A DNA stretch of 64,000 nt from Adiantum capillus-veneris (taxonomy: Eukaryota; Streptophyta; Polypodiopsida; Polypodiales; Pteridaceae). The position numbers were made by a program, and so were the translations under genes. Position 1 is the stretch's first letter, and each line of letters opens with the position of its first letter. Under the pieces are notes generated by a model. It was given only the letters and a program-made list of their open reading frames with translations, searched no databases and was not told the DNA's origin. Of this stretch, positions 33,376 to 45,529 are shown in pieces. The stretch covers positions 37,148,058 through 37,212,057 of the forward strand of contig CM043946.1 of assembly GCA_014529385.2 (NCBI GenBank), written 5' to 3'.

Positions 33376-35303
33376 TTTACAAGATGAACAGCTGTTGATA
33401 CAGCTTCAACCCAAAACCCATTTGGCAGCTGTGCATTAGACAACATACTTCTGACCTTTTCTTGTATGGTCCTATTCATCCTCTCAGCAACACCATTTTG
33501 AGGAGGATTGTAAGGAGCAGTAAGTTCACATTTTATACCTTTTGACTCACAAAAGTCCTGAAAGGCCTTTGAAACATACTCTCCACCATTGTCAGTACGT
33601 AAGCATTTAAGCTTCTTGCCACTCTGATTCTCCACAAGTGTCACAAACGTTTTGAAAACACTAAATGCTTCATCCTTGTGATTGAGAAAGTAAACCCGTA
33701 CTTTCCTCGCGTAATCATCTATAAATGTCATAAAGTAAGAAGCTCCCCCTAGAGATAGGTTAGGCATAGGTCCACATAAATCACTATGAACAAGTGCCAA
33801 CTGTGTATCTCTTCTACTGCTTCTATGCTTATGTGGCTGTTGTGTTTGCTTACCATACAGACAATGTTCATAGAATTCAAAATCATTAAATGAAAAGCCA
33901 GGCAAATAACCAGAACGAGACAAGATTTCCATTCCCTTCTTGGACATATGTCCTAACCGGCTATGCCACAAAGAAACGTTCGGCTGCTCGGTTACATTGA
34001 TTACGTTTTTAGAGACATTTGATACATAAATCATGTAAAGTCCTGCAGACTTTACTCCATGTGCTACTGTCATAGAACCCTTGGATATCTTCCACATGTT
34101 CTGTCCAAAAGTGGTGACGTAGCCAGCATCATCAAGTAAGCATGTGCTGATCAAGCTCTTTGTAATTGCGGGAACATGTCTCACATTCTTCAGCGTGAAA
34201 GAAGAGCCATTCTGAAACTTCAATTGAACATCTCCAACACCTAAGATCTCACATGTCTGCCCATTGCCTAGCCGAACATGATCTTTAGTGGTCACATAAG
34301 AGGTAAACCACTTCTTGTTTGGAGACACATGAAGTGATGCCCCTGAGTCTATAATCCGGTCACTCAGTGCATTTCCATCAGATGCTGTAAGAAGAGCTGA
34401 GTCCATTGTATTCTTCAAGAAGTAGATGTCTCCTGACACTAGACTTTCATCCTCTGCAACAGTGTTTGTCACATTTATTTCTTGAATCTTCACAGAGGAC
34501 TTGTTCTTCTCACCATGGTCTTCAGCTTTCTCTTTGCCTTTTTCTGCTTTCCATTCTCTGCAGTCTCTTTTCATGTGACCCTTCTTGCCACAATGGTAGC
34601 ATTCTATGTCACTCTTGCCTTTAGCACTGCGGGACTTGCTACGAGACTGATTCCTCTTTCCACCTTTGTACTTTTCTTTGGTCCTTCCCCTGACAACTAA
34701 GGCTGTTCCTTTGCCTTTGTCCATTGTCTTTCTATTGGTTTCTTCAATAAGCAGACTTCCTTCTACACCTGTTATGTTCAAACCATCTGGAGGTGCAGAA
34801 TTACTCAAAGCTATGCGAAAAGTGTCCCAACTTTCCGGCAATGTGATCAACAGGAACATAGCTCTAACAGGTTCATCAAGCTTGATACCTTGAGCTGACA
34901 ACTGACTATAGATTGTGTTGAATTCATTCAAATGATTGGACATAGGTGTCCCTTCTTTCATCTTCAAGTCAACAAGCTTATTAAGCCAGTATACCTTTGA
35001 AGCTGTACTCTGCTTCTCATAAAGATCACTCAGCTTTAACCATGCTTGATAAGCCGAAATCTTGTCTGCTACATTGAAGTAAACGCTTTCTGCCAAAGTC
35101 AGCATAATGGTAGAAAGTGCCAATTCATCCATTTCGCTCCATTCATCTTCGTCCATATCTTCTGGTTTTATCCCCTTGAGCTTTATAGGTTTTATCTGCT
35201 TCTTTTGTACCAACACGTGCCAAATCTGCTGCTTCCACAATGGGAAATTGGTTCCATCCAGCTTCTTGATATTGTAAAGAGCAGTGTCCTATGATCCAGC
35301 CAT
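33376..35303 (-). pseudogene. copia C gag, protease and integrase 5' half
   Basis: Likely original start is the ATG at 35303 (MAGS), but codon 5 is TAG; the frame is then open from 35286 to the element D insertion. It has a Gag domain (NIKKLDGTNFPLWKQQIW), zinc knuckle CYHCGKKGHMKRDC, aspartic protease (RIIDSGASLHVSP), the integrase HHCC region (LWHSRLGHMSKKGMEIL...CLYGKQ) and the first DDE parts (VHSDLCGPM, LRTDNGGEYVS, NPPQNGVAERMNRT). It is of the usual TNT1-like copia type. Confidence 0.92.
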
Positions 35304-35740
35304 AGCTACACTTCACAGTAGTTTACTTTCCTGGGAAAAATTCAGCAGAGTTTCCCTTGGAAACTGACCTCTGAACCAATATCAACCTGATGAACTAGTG
35401 GATGTCGCCTATAGACTGTGTGTAGATGCACCTGTGTCGTATGTGACACGCCTCAAAGAACTGTGAGCCGTCCTTCGATGTGTAGACAGCCACAAATCAA
35501 CACTCTGGGAGTGTCGATATCCTCAGCACCTGCAGTCGTAGGCCGAAAACCCCAAATTTGTAGAGTCGGATCTGCACCCGCTGAGACCACGTAGTCGAAA
35601 ATGGCCTGCGCAGAACTTTGTCGAAGCCGGACGGTGACCGAGATGACCTTAGAATGAAATGTCTTTGCCTGTCGAATTTCACTCCAATCTGAGCTGGTGA
35701 CTCTAGCCTCCTGCAGTGCTGCCCCGAGCCTCGATCTGAG

Positions 35741-35752
35741 CTCTGATACCGG
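35741..35752 (-). promoter_or_regulatory. primer-binding site of copia C
   Basis: Minus-strand GGTATCAGAGCTC adjoins the 5' LTR; initiator-Met type with one base lost or changed at the TGG start. Confidence 0.85.
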
Positions 35753-35753
35753 T

Positions 35754-35946
35754 TGAAGGAGTACGAGCGGAAGTGCGACGCGAGAGAGAGTGCGAGAAGA
35801 AGAGCACGACGATATGGTGAACTCGCTCTACTGTAATGTGTAGAGCATAGTGAGTTCTTATTAGGTTTTCACAAAAGAATATGTGTACATACCTGGCGGG
35901 CCCGCCCACTTACCTGGGCGACCACATTGGGCTTTATACCCCAACA
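35754..35946 (-). repeat. copia C 5' LTR
   Basis: 193 bp partner of 26871-27062; visible differences are a few substitutions and one base in the GGCGGGCCCGCC block. A TATAAAG box lies near the LTR start (minus strand). Confidence 0.92.
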
Positions 35947-36189
35947 GCTTCTTCTTTAGAGGATTTTGACATGGTTTTTAAAGAACAGCTTAACCATCTC
36001 AGTAGCAAGGTTCTGCTCAACGAGCACTTCAGTAGCTCCTTCGAAAGTTACCACTGCATGAGCTGTGTTGCCGAAGACTTTGCTATAATGAAAATTGTCC
36101 TGAAATCTAGTAGCTTTAGAAGAGCTGGATGGAGGAGACTCAAACAAGAAACTTGTAGGTGGAGCTTGCCTTAAGTGGCCAGTTAGCAA
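35947..36189 (-). pseudogene. unrecognised minus-strand gene remnant, unit X (part 2)
   Basis: Upstream continuation of 26428-26865 on the minus strand: MLTGHLRQAPP, QDNFHYSKVFGNTAHAVVTF, EGATEVLVEQNLATEMVKLF. It matches 48881-49114 in unit Y closely. The frame differs by one from that of the downstream part in both units, so either a shared indel or an exon joint lies near 35955. No family recognised. Confidence 0.5.
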
Positions 36190-36980
36190 AAAATTAGAAT
36201 CATCTAAATTATTCGATTTAGAACAAATTTATTTATTGAGGCGTTTTAAGAGGGTAACCAATCACGACCTATGAATATGCTTGTGTGAAGGTCTTTGTCC
36301 TCCAACTAGCTCTATCAGTCAATGTGCAGTTTAGACCCAGTCTGAATGCACATCTTTGACCAGCACTGCTTGATCTGAAATCTGTAAGATTTGTTTTGTT
36401 GTCGTTTTAGCTAGTCAACAGGATTTCAACCGGCAAAGTCAGCTTTGTTGCAGAGGAAAAATATTTACAATTCAAGTTGAGTCAATTGGATTGATTGACA
36501 TAAAGCTACACAGAATCAAGTCAATGTAGGTAGAGATGCTCTCCTGATAAGAAGAAGCATTCTCCTGGTCTTCAAAATTGTTGTAGAGCGATTCAGTAAG
36601 TTTATGTAGAACCAGAAAGGTGGAGCGCCTTGAGAGAGACGAGCAACATCAACAGCATCCGAAGGAGAAAAAGATGACCAGTAGAAACAGATGTGAGCTT
36701 GTGCGAAGCTGCTACGTTTATACGTCACTATGATTTTGTTGCCTGGTGTGGCAGTGGTGTTTGTGAATGTGCTTTTAATTTGGCGGTACCATCTATGCTT
36801 TTGCTGGCCAATCGGATGATGCCAAGTGGCATGGCCACCCTTGCGTGCTTTTTTGTGAGACTCTTAGGATATCAAGGTAAAAATTTTATTCTTTCTTCTC
36901 TTCTCTTATGTTCACTTCTCTTACTCTTTCTTCTCTTCTCTTCTTTGAACTTCTCTGTCTCTGTCTCTCTCTCTCTCTCT

Positions 36981-37014
<34 letters not shown>

Positions 37015-37457
37015 ACACACACATGAACACACTTATCACGCATGCACACACACACACATATGCATGTATCGATATGCGTTTATCATAGACATAGCCACAA
37101 ACACAATGACAAACAACATGGATCAAGGTATGTTAATGAGCAAAGATCAATGGATTTAAAATACAACATATTTAGAAATGCAAAAGCAGAACAGGCACTG
37201 AACAAAGTGACAAACATCATATCAAAATAGAGTGTCATGTTATACAAATGTCATGGCATAAAATGTAGGTAGTGATTCAAAACTTGATCATGAGAAAGAT
37301 GAATCCACCATCTTGGTGATCACTGCTGCCTCTATTTGACCCTCTAGCCCTCTTGGACCGTGATCCAATGTTCAATGCATGCTCGTATGACAGACGAGTG
37401 GCGTACATCTACATAGTGTGGATGTCTGAGTAAGCATCAAAGACGGATATAAATGGC
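36190..37457. other. unit X spacer upstream of copia 1b
   Basis: Sequence matching 49115-50437. A minus-strand stretch near 36740-36850 (KHARVAMPLGIIRLASKSID) is also conserved in Y and may be a further exon of the unrecognised gene. It contains a CT tract (about 36957-36981), an AT tract (36983-37010) and CA-rich sequence. No gene called. Confidence 0.5.
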
Positions 37458-37684
37458 TGTTGGAATTAGGGTTGCAGAGAAACACACACAGCTTGGAGAA
37501 GACGAAGGAAGCTCAAGGCACACAATAGAGAGTGTGTTACTTAGTGTGCAATGGAAAGATAGATAGCCCTAGAGTGATGGGCGTATATACAATGCACGGG
37601 GGAAAAAACCTCCTAAAGAGGGAAAAAATGCCCCGGCGGTCCTAGTGTGTTCACACACATCGCTACCACATGTATATGGTAACA
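37458..37684 (-). repeat. copia 1b 3' LTR
   Basis: 227 bp, TG...CA termini; compared with 42409-42635 the one visible change is CGCTACC versus CACTACC near the inner end. The adjoining polypurine tract is on the minus strand at 37685-37697. Confidence 0.95.
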
Positions 37685-37759
37685 AATCCCCCCTGGAGTG
37701 ATGCGGTGAACGAGAGCTGGCACATGAGTAAAGGGAAGTGCCATGCCTTGAGGACAGGA

Positions 37760-40700
37760 TCAGTCCACAAAGGGGAGTAAGCCCAAAGCTTTGCGGAAAG
37801 CTTCAAGCTTCTCACGAGACAATGCCTTTGTGAAAAGATCTGCAAGGTTGTCCTGTGTTGGCACATAAGCCAAGCTGATCTCTCCTGCTGAGAGCCTCTC
37901 CCTGACATAGTGGTAATGCACCTCAATGTGCTTTGTGCGAGCATGAAAAACTGGGTTCCTCGCAACTGCCAATGCGCTCTGACTGTCAGTGTAGATAGTG
38001 TTGGTAGTGTCCTATCCAACACCCAAGTCAGCCATAAGGCGTCTGAGCCATACACACTCAACCGTAGCTGTGAAGACTGCCCTGTACTCAGCCTCACAAC
38101 TCGAAGTGGCCACAGTAGGTTGTTTCTTGCTCAACCATGATATACATGAACTGCCAAGCATGAAACAAAAACCACTTGTGGACACTCGCGTGTCAAAACA
38201 ACCAGCCCAATCTAAGTCCGAAAAAGCATGTAAGTCTGGCGGCAATGATCCCCCCTTGGGATAAAACAAGCCAAGATGTAAAGTGCCACTAAGGTAGCGG
38301 AAAATCCTCTTGACAGCTTGCCAATGCTTAGACCCTGGGCTATGCATAAATCTGCTGACCTGCGAGACTGCAAACTGAATATCTGGCCTCGTGTTGCATA
38401 CATAAATGAGGCAGCCAACAACAGTTTGGTAAAGAGTGACATCACCAGGATCGCCAGCATCATGTAGACTCAACTTCAAACCTGTTTCCATGGGAGTGGC
38501 AATAGGTTTGCAATCCTCAAGTCCAAACTTACATAGCAATGTCTCTATGTAACTTTTCTGACACAAGGCAATACCACCATCACACTGCTTAAACTGTATA
38601 CCCAAGTAATGATGCAACAGCCCCAAATCTTTCATCTTGAAAGTAGCATTCAAATCAGCCTTAAATTCAGCAATATGTCTCTCATTTGGTCCAGTGATCA
38701 GCAAATCATCAACATAAAGAACCACAATGAGAAATACATCATCCTCACGCTTTACATACAATGTGCTTTCTGTTGGACTGTTACGAAAGCCTCGTTTAAC
38801 CAAATGAGTGTCAGCTTTCTCATACCAAGCACGAGGAGATTGCTTCAACCCATACAAAGCCTTCTTACATTTGCACACTTTGTCCTCTTGTCCTTTTATG
38901 ACAAAACCGCGAGGCTGCGTTACATAAACTTCCTCAAATATGTCACCATTCAAGAAACCAGTAACAATGTCTGATTGATGTACATCCCAACCAAAATGAT
39001 CTGCCAATGCACATAGAAAATGCACAGTAGTCATACGACAAGTGGGAGCAAAAGTCTCTTCATAATCTATGCCTTTTTGTTGTGCATAACCCTTTGCAAC
39101 AAGTCGAGCCTTATGGCGATCGATCTCACCATCCGGCTTGCGTTTCAACTTGTAAACCAACTTCGTACCAATGGCTTTTTTGCCAGGAGGCAAATCACAT
39201 AAAGTCCATGTGTCATTCTCTATAAGTGCATCATATTCTGATTTCATGGCAGCAATCCAATTTTCTGAATTCTGTGCTTCATCAAAAGACAGAGGCTCCT
39301 CAACATCATGTAAACTAGACACAGCCAAAGCATAACAATCTGATGCATAAGATGCATGGCGAGAGCCTGAACGAGTACGACTAGATAAAGGTGCATCCAA
39401 TTTACTGTCACGCAAAGTGTGTACCATCCATTTTGGCATACCTCTAGCCTGCTCATTTTCAACCCTTTCCTCATCAAGTACATCATGTACATCTGCATCA
39501 GTGATAGGCTGTTCTAAAACATTTTTAGAAACCCCCATAGGCTGTACATTTGCCTCATTGGAACTTACATTCGTATTTCCACCACTGAAAAGAGGCAACA
39601 AAGTGTCATAAATGTCTTGTGAGCTTACATTACTGTCTCTAGTACATGACAGCAAGGGCTGAACAGAATCTTCCACAAACACTACATCCCGTGAAACCAG
39701 AATACGTTTTGTTTGCGGATGATACAACCTGTAACCTTTGCTTTCAGCACTATAACCAACAAAAATACATTTGACAGCCATATCATCCAATTTTCTGCGC
39801 TGCACTTGTGGCACCAAAGCATATGCCAAACAACCAAAAACACGCATGTGCTCAATAGAAGGCTTTCTATCATGCCATGCTTCATATGGAGTAATAGACT
39901 GCAAAGCTTTCGTAGGACACCTGTTAAGTACATAAGTGGCATACATGATGGCCTCAAGCCAAAAAGAATGCGGCAAAGCTTGACTTTTGACCATACATCG
40001 TGCCATTTCCGTTAGTGACCTGTTTTTCCTCTCAGCAACACCATTTTGCTGAGGTGTATAAGGCACTGTACATTGGTGTTTTATCCCACGACTAGCCAGA
40101 AATGCATTAAACTCATGAGACATATACTCCCCCCCTCGATCGGAACAGAGGGTGCCCATAGTACATTTTGAGACATTTTCAGCCATAGCCAGAAATTGTT
40201 TGAAGCACATAAAAACTTCGGACTTCGCTTTAAGCGGAAATACCCATGCATGCCTGGAGTAATCATCAATGAAAGTCACGAAGTACAGGTAATTGCCCAA
40301 GGACGGAGTTTGCATGGGCCCACAAACATCACTATGCACAAGCTGCAACCTGCATGTGGCCCTAACTGAACCATCCTTTGGAAACTTAGAACGCTGCATT
40401 TTACCCAGAATACAGCCTTCACAAACATGTTTGACAGGTGCTTCAAGAGGCGGCAAAGAAGCAACCATATCAGATTTCTGCAAACGCAGCAAACTGGCAA
40501 AATTCAGATGACCAAAACGTGCATGCCAAAGTTTTGCATCTGAAATAGCCCTTAAATCTGCAACAGCATTTGCAAAATTTTGTCCACACTTGTCATACAA
40601 AGTGAGCTTATACAGCCCACGGCACAAAAGCCCAGATGCAACAATTTCATCACCAAAACTGAGATCATGAACTGTACATCTGTCATCCACAAATTTGACT

Positions 40701-42046
40701 ACAAGTCCAAGTCTAGCAAGTGCGGATACAGACAAGAGATTCTTCTTGATCCCAGGTACATAAAGTGCATCAACAAGTGTGAAGGAACTGCCATTAGCAG
40801 CAGTGAGAACAATCTTTCCAACTCCCTGAACTGGATAAGAGGCATTGTTGGCACAAGTGACTGAATTCCCATGAGGGACAGACTCGAGAGAGGTAAACAA
40901 TTCACGATGTGAGGTAATGTGCTTTGTAGCACCACTGTCGAAATACCACACATGTGAATCTACAACAACTGACAGGCATGCATCATGGACAACAGGATTG
41001 TAAGTGCACTCTGCGCTAAAAGCCCATTCTGCATCAACATCAGCATCACAATCTCCTTTCACAGAAGACTCAACAATGGCTGCATTTGTAGTGGAACCAG
41101 CATTTGCAGTGGAACCACCCTCTTTCTTCTTAGCCTCTTTGGCCTTCAACTTAGGACACGACTTGATCAAGTGATCATTGGCTTTACAATAATGGCAACA
41201 CATCTTCTTTTTGCCCTTATCACCAGAATTTCCAGACGAAGTGCTGCCAGCAGAAGCATTAGGAACAGAATTTTTGCCACTCGCAGCAGAACCATAAGAA
41301 GTGGCTGCATTACTGTTACCACCCTTTCTTTGAGAAGCAATAAAAGCCTGTTCAACTGCACGCTGCCTAGTCCTATTTTTTCTAGAAAGTGACTCTTGCA
41401 ACAACAATGTGCATAATGCATCAAACTTGACAACTTCAGGATTTCCTTGGGTCATCAGTCTCCAAGTACTAGCAAAAGTCTGGTAGGAATCTGGTAAGGC
41501 ATCAAGAACAGTCTGCACAAGGGAACTGTCCGAAATGACTTCACCTGCAGAAATGAGTTGCTCATTGATATCCTTGACACTAGCAAGGAAAGTGTCCATA
41601 TCATCTTCCTCATGCATAATCTTTGACTCTAGCTCTTTACGCAGCAAAGCAATTTTAGCCTCATTGCGGCTTGCATAAAGACCTGCTAGAATATCCCAAG
41701 CCTGTTTTGCAGATTTTGCTGAACGGATGTGAGGAATAATAGTGCGCTTCACAGACAACGCAATCAATGCATGAGCCTGCGCATCCTTAACATCCCAACG
41801 AGCTTGTTCTGCCATAGGCAAAACAACTCTAACAGCTGCAATCCTTGCAGGAAGACCTGTAACATCCTCAATATCGCCTACATCTTCAGAACCAGGACGT
41901 ACATCAATGCCCTGCACAATGTTCCAGACACCTTTTGACACAAGAACATGTTGCATCATATAAGCCCACATAGGGTAGTTGTCCCCATCCAACCTGTCCT
42001 CAGCAGCAAACATCTTGAACACATCTGTGTTGTTGTTGTCAGCCAT
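37760..42046 (-). pseudogene. copia 1b Gag-Pol polyprotein with one nonsense codon
   Basis: Start chosen at MADNNNTDVFKMF (42046); an in-frame ATG 60 bp upstream is less likely. The frame would span 1428 codons. Order: Gag, zinc knuckle CCHYCKANDHLIKSC (about 285-300), protease (WYFDSGATKHIT), integrase HHCC (LWHARFGHLN...CEGCILGK) and DDE (VHSDVCGPM, CSDRGGEYMS, PQQNGVAERKNR), RT (ALYGLKQSPRAWY, VVLYVDDLL), RNase H (EAEYRAVF, NLADLFTKAL). The only break is TAG at 38012-38014 after LMADLGVG, where copy 1a has CAG (Gln). RNase H also reads SDLDWAG instead of SDSDWAG. The stop removes the last RNase H residues, so the copy is probably inactive. Confidence 0.95.
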
Positions 42047-42392
42047 GGTAAATGCTGCACCTGATGTGAAAACTGCCCGAAAATAGGAGAAATGGAGTGG
42101 GAACAACTTGTGCTATATAGCACAAACCGTAGAATACTGTAAGGCACCTGTTATGCAGAAAACGGCACTGACAGAAAATCTGCACAAAATGACGAAATAG
42201 CCTGTGCAGTACTGCCCGTAGTGGAAACGGAGGCCGAAATGAGCCCAAATCAAAATTCTGAGCAGACCAAGCTCTTCGGGCTTACCCGAAATATTTGTCG
42301 ACCTGCGAACGCTCGCCAAAGCTCACTGAAATCGGAGAAAGTGAGCAGGCGTGTGCTGGAGCAGCTGGCGACTAAGCTCGGGAGGACGTGAC

Positions 42393-42406
42393 CTGCTCTG
42401 ATACCA
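42393..42406 (-). promoter_or_regulatory. primer-binding site of copia 1b
   Basis: Minus-strand TGGTATCAGAGCAG two bases after the 5' LTR; initiator-Met tRNA complement. Confidence 0.92.
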
Positions 42407-42408
42407 AT

Positions 42409-42635
42409 TGTTGGAATTAGGGTTGCAGAGAAACACACACAGCTTGGAGAAGACGAAGGAAGCTCAAGGCACACAATAGAGAGTGTGTTACTTAGTGTGC
42501 AATGGAAAGATAGATAGCCCTAGAGTGATGGGCGTATATACAATGCACGGGGGAAAAAACCTCCTAAAGAGGGAAAAAATGCCCCGGCGGTCCTAGTGTG
42601 TTCACACACATCACTACCACATGTATATGGTAACA
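42409..42635 (-). repeat. copia 1b 5' LTR
   Basis: 227 bp partner of 37458-37684. The minus-strand TATATAC box near 42536 is the likely core promoter. Confidence 0.95.
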
Positions 42636-43507
42636 ATGGAAACATCTAGGTGTAAAGCAATAATGATTGGAGCTCCCATGCATTCAAGTGCCACAACACA
42701 TCAATCGTCCTAAGAGGATCTTGTTGCCCTCATGAGCTATATATACCCTTATAATTGTGGAGCAGTTTGTTGTATTCTAGGCACACCAAGCTATATATGC
42801 TGGTTTCTAAATAAAACAAGGATATTTAAAAAAACAAAGCACCTCTCTCTCTCTCTCTCTCTCAACCCTCAATATCATCTATTAGTTGAGATTAGTACTC
42901 TACATGGTCACGGCCTACTGCTTTGGTCTCCAACTAGACCACGTCCCAAAATTCATGTCTCTACCCCAATTGTTTGTTGCTGATGCACAAATTGGCTTAT
43001 GAATTACTTAAACACTTGCCATTTTTGGGTAATGGTAAGTGATCCATCAATACAAATTTTGGGCGTTTGATTTGACTACAACATTTAGAATTGAAGCTCA
43101 ATTCATGGATTATAATGATACAAACATCATCTCCATCAAATGGCACAAGCTAAAAAGGGAAGAGATAATTGCTAGATTCAAATTCAAGTGGTCCATTACC
43201 TAGATGTTGTGGTGGTCCTTACATGGAAGCAACAACTTAAATTCAATGATTTGTTTGAAAGCCTAGTACAGTCACTATATTCAATGTGAAAAAAATACAA
43301 CATGTTTGCCAATTAAAGCTAAAACATTTGGAGGCCCTTCAAATATATTGTTATAAAGACTTGTGGGTTGCTTAACATCAAATTTATCTTTCTATCCTTG
43401 ATGACAAGCTGCTTAATTCCAGCCCATAAGCATGAAACCTTATGTATATTAGAGCTAAAATACAACCTGGATGTCACCAATTCCTCTTGCTAAATAGTCC
43501 ATACATG

Positions 43508-43574
<67 letters not shown>

Positions 43575-43831
43575 CACACACACACACACACACACAATCT
43601 TTTGGGTGTATCTTTGGTTCTTTTTATAAAGTGGATATTCATTCAAGAGTGAAAATGATAAGAGAGCTAGCATGCAAAGCAAAGAGAAAATTTATTCATT
43701 TTAGCCTCCATAAAATTCTAAAGAATAAGTTTGGAGTACAAAATCTCCTTCTAAAAAAGGGAAGGATTCATCATGGACCATAAAGAAAGCTATGAAATCC
43801 AAGAGCTCAAAGGGATTTGTGGGGGATTTTC
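42636..43831. other. unit X spacer after copia 1b
   Basis: Matches 50433-50723 and then 61950-63120 of unit Y. At 42875-42879 it contains ATATC, uninterrupted, marking the empty site of element F. It lacks about 250 bp present in Y at 62388-62640. It has CT tracts near 42843-42863 and 43509-43571. No gene seen. Confidence 0.6.
43509..43596. repeat. compound CT-CA microsatellite
   Basis: (CT)31 followed by G and (CA)12. The paralogous position in unit Y (62836-62860) has only about six CT and a short interrupted CA run. Confidence 0.93.
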
Positions 43832-44045
43832 TAAAGATTGACGTATTGTACCACGTAAATGTACAAGAGACGATCAGGTCATAAAAGGGTGGGAAGTTGC
43901 TCTTTTTCTCTTTGATAATGGTTCCACCCACAATTTCATCTCTATGGAGCTAGCTGAAAAGCTAGGAGTGCTACCAAAATTTATGAGTGTGATGAACATA
44001 CCAACACCTTCCACTTGTAATATTCACACTCTAGAAACTAAATAA
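43832..44045 (+). pseudogene. retropepsin (gypsy-type protease) relic, unit X
   Basis: VIKGWEVALFLFDNGSTHNF continuing ISMELAEKLGVL to a TAA at 44043. This is the DSGSTHNFI..LA..LG core of gypsy-type aspartic proteases with Asp-Asn-Gly in place of Asp-Ser-Gly. No RT or integrase is nearby, so it is an old fragment, or a domesticated protease piece. It is conserved in unit Y (63151-63318). Confidence 0.6.
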
Positions 44046-45529
44046 TTATTCCCTAAAGCACGAAGAACCCATATTGCATCATATTGAGGGTCCTAATTCC
44101 GTGATAAGGTAGGTAGAGGACAACCACCACCAAAAGCACACTATTATATGTACATGACAACATCCATTTCCATCATCCAAAGCCATGTTGGTAAGTCCTC
44201 TAGAAAACGTTATTAATTTTTCCATGGAAAGAAAAAGGCCTGCTAACTCTATCATTCACACCAATAGGATGCGAGCAACTTCCTAGATGATAACAATGAG
44301 ACTAGATCAAGCTAAAAAAAATTGCTAGCTTGAGGTAAGTTTATTGCGAGAGTTGGACTGTAGAGTAGTGCAAATGTAGAGTGGTAATGTTACAATAGAC
44401 AATATAGTAGGATCTAATCTTGGTGATGAATACACAAATCGTGGCTCTTTAAACAATATTGGGAGTGTTTTTTTTTATAGGTGTCCACATCCCAATGTGA
44501 CTTCCTTGAGTACAATCAATAGTGGGTAAGCACATCCGAATGAGGTAGACAGTGAAACACACCCATTGCTTCTAATATATTAGCATATATGTTTTCTATA
44601 CATGTCCATGGCATTGCTCCCATAATTCAACTCCATGTCTAAATTAACATTGATGACAACATCATGAACGATCCTTACTTGGGCAACTATGAAAGCAACT
44701 CCACAAGGATTTCCGTCCCAAGGCAAGCAATTTGAGAAGGGGAAGGAATTGTTATGAGTGATAAAAAGTCTTTTTCTATACACAAAATCTTTAATTGAAT
44801 ATTCTTGTATGCTTGCGGGTGACAAACTCCTCTCATCTATCAAAGTTTCTCTCCTTCTTACCTTTGTAGATGAGGCATGTAGGCGCCTGTTTTTCCCCTT
44901 GCAAAGCTTGAAATTCTCAAAATAAAGCCTCCTCGAATAAAGATAGTAAGTCTCTTGCGAGGTACCATTGGCAAGCATGAATAACAAGAGAAGAGGAACC
45001 GGAAGACTTATAGGTTATGATGAGACAATGGATGTGCTAGGATTAGATGGGCAAGAGTATAGATTCAAGAATCAAGAATCATAGAGAAGATCACTTGAGG
45101 AAAGAGACTGAGAAATATAGAGCTTCTAATCGAGAAATAACGTAGAAATTTGGAATGATGGTGGAAGGATGGGATAACATTATAAAGGAAGAAGTCTATT
45201 GCCTTCAAAATAAGTTGAAGAAGTTTGAGAGGCATATACCCCTATCTCACAGCTAGAGGCTCCGTGCGTTCCCGGCTACTCTACAAACTTCTCGACAACG
45301 TCTTAAGCTTTTAAGGTTGACGTTTCTACTAGCTGGTGGGATATGTGGTGGCAAGGCTGCCAAGAACGTGGTCGTAATGCCTCCAGTGGTGGTAAGAGGA
45401 GTCAACCAACTTATAGGCACATTCGAGAAACTTTGTTAAGTTGCAAAGGGTTGTTGTTAAGCTAGCACACGAGGAGCTTTACTCATTCGGTGGGCCAGTC
45501 ATGAGTGTTGACTAGACTAAATGCAACTT
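44046..45529. other. unit X right end
   Basis: No recognised gene. A 135-codon minus-strand ORF (44580-44987; LPWDGNPCGVAFIVAQVRIV) is largely preserved in Y as far as the window reaches (63850-64000), but has no recognisable domain. It ends at the X/Y junction. Confidence 0.45.

Larger units (their letters stand above)
26871..35946 (-). mobile_element. Ty1/copia retrotransposon C, carrying nested element D
   Basis: 9076 bp on the minus strand, of which 4.2 kb is element D (29213-33375). LTRs at 26871-27062 and 35754-35946; initiator-Met primer site; target duplication GCTTC (26866-26870, 35947-35951). Unit Y shows the uninterrupted site near 48866. The gag-pol frame has three nonsense codons plus element D, so it is inactive. 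Confidence 0.93.
37458..42635 (-). mobile_element. Ty1/copia retrotransposon copy 1b, nearly intact
   Basis: 5178 bp on the minus strand with 227 bp LTRs that differ at one position by eye, an initiator-Met primer site, a polypurine tract and one gag-pol frame broken by a single stop. Flanks are ATGGC (37453-37457) and ATGGA (42636-42640); the empty paralogous site in unit Y reads ATGGC (50433-50437). It is the youngest-looking complete element in the window and of the same family as 1-1034. Confidence 0.95.
25086..45529 (+). repeat. tandem duplication unit X
   Basis: Direct copy of the unit that restarts at 45530; both begin TTTGGTTAACGTGA. Matching segments are 25086-25350 with 45530-45798, 25351-25940 with 46537-47115, 25958-26865 with 47967-48865, 35947-37457 with 48871-50437, and 42636-44734 with 50433-50723 plus 61950-64000. 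Without copia C and copia 1b the unit is about 6.2 kb. X lacks about 740 bp present in Y (45799-46536), including the promoter and start of the small gene. Confidence 0.88.

Noticed and set aside
37663-38097. 144-codon minus-strand ORF, also seen at 395-829 on plus
   Set aside because: Out-of-frame shadow of the copia RNase H coding region; present in both copies because they are related.
43442-43783. Telomeric or centromeric satellite
   Set aside because: Only simple dinucleotide tracts are present; no TTTAGGG arrays or 150-180 bp monomers found by eye.
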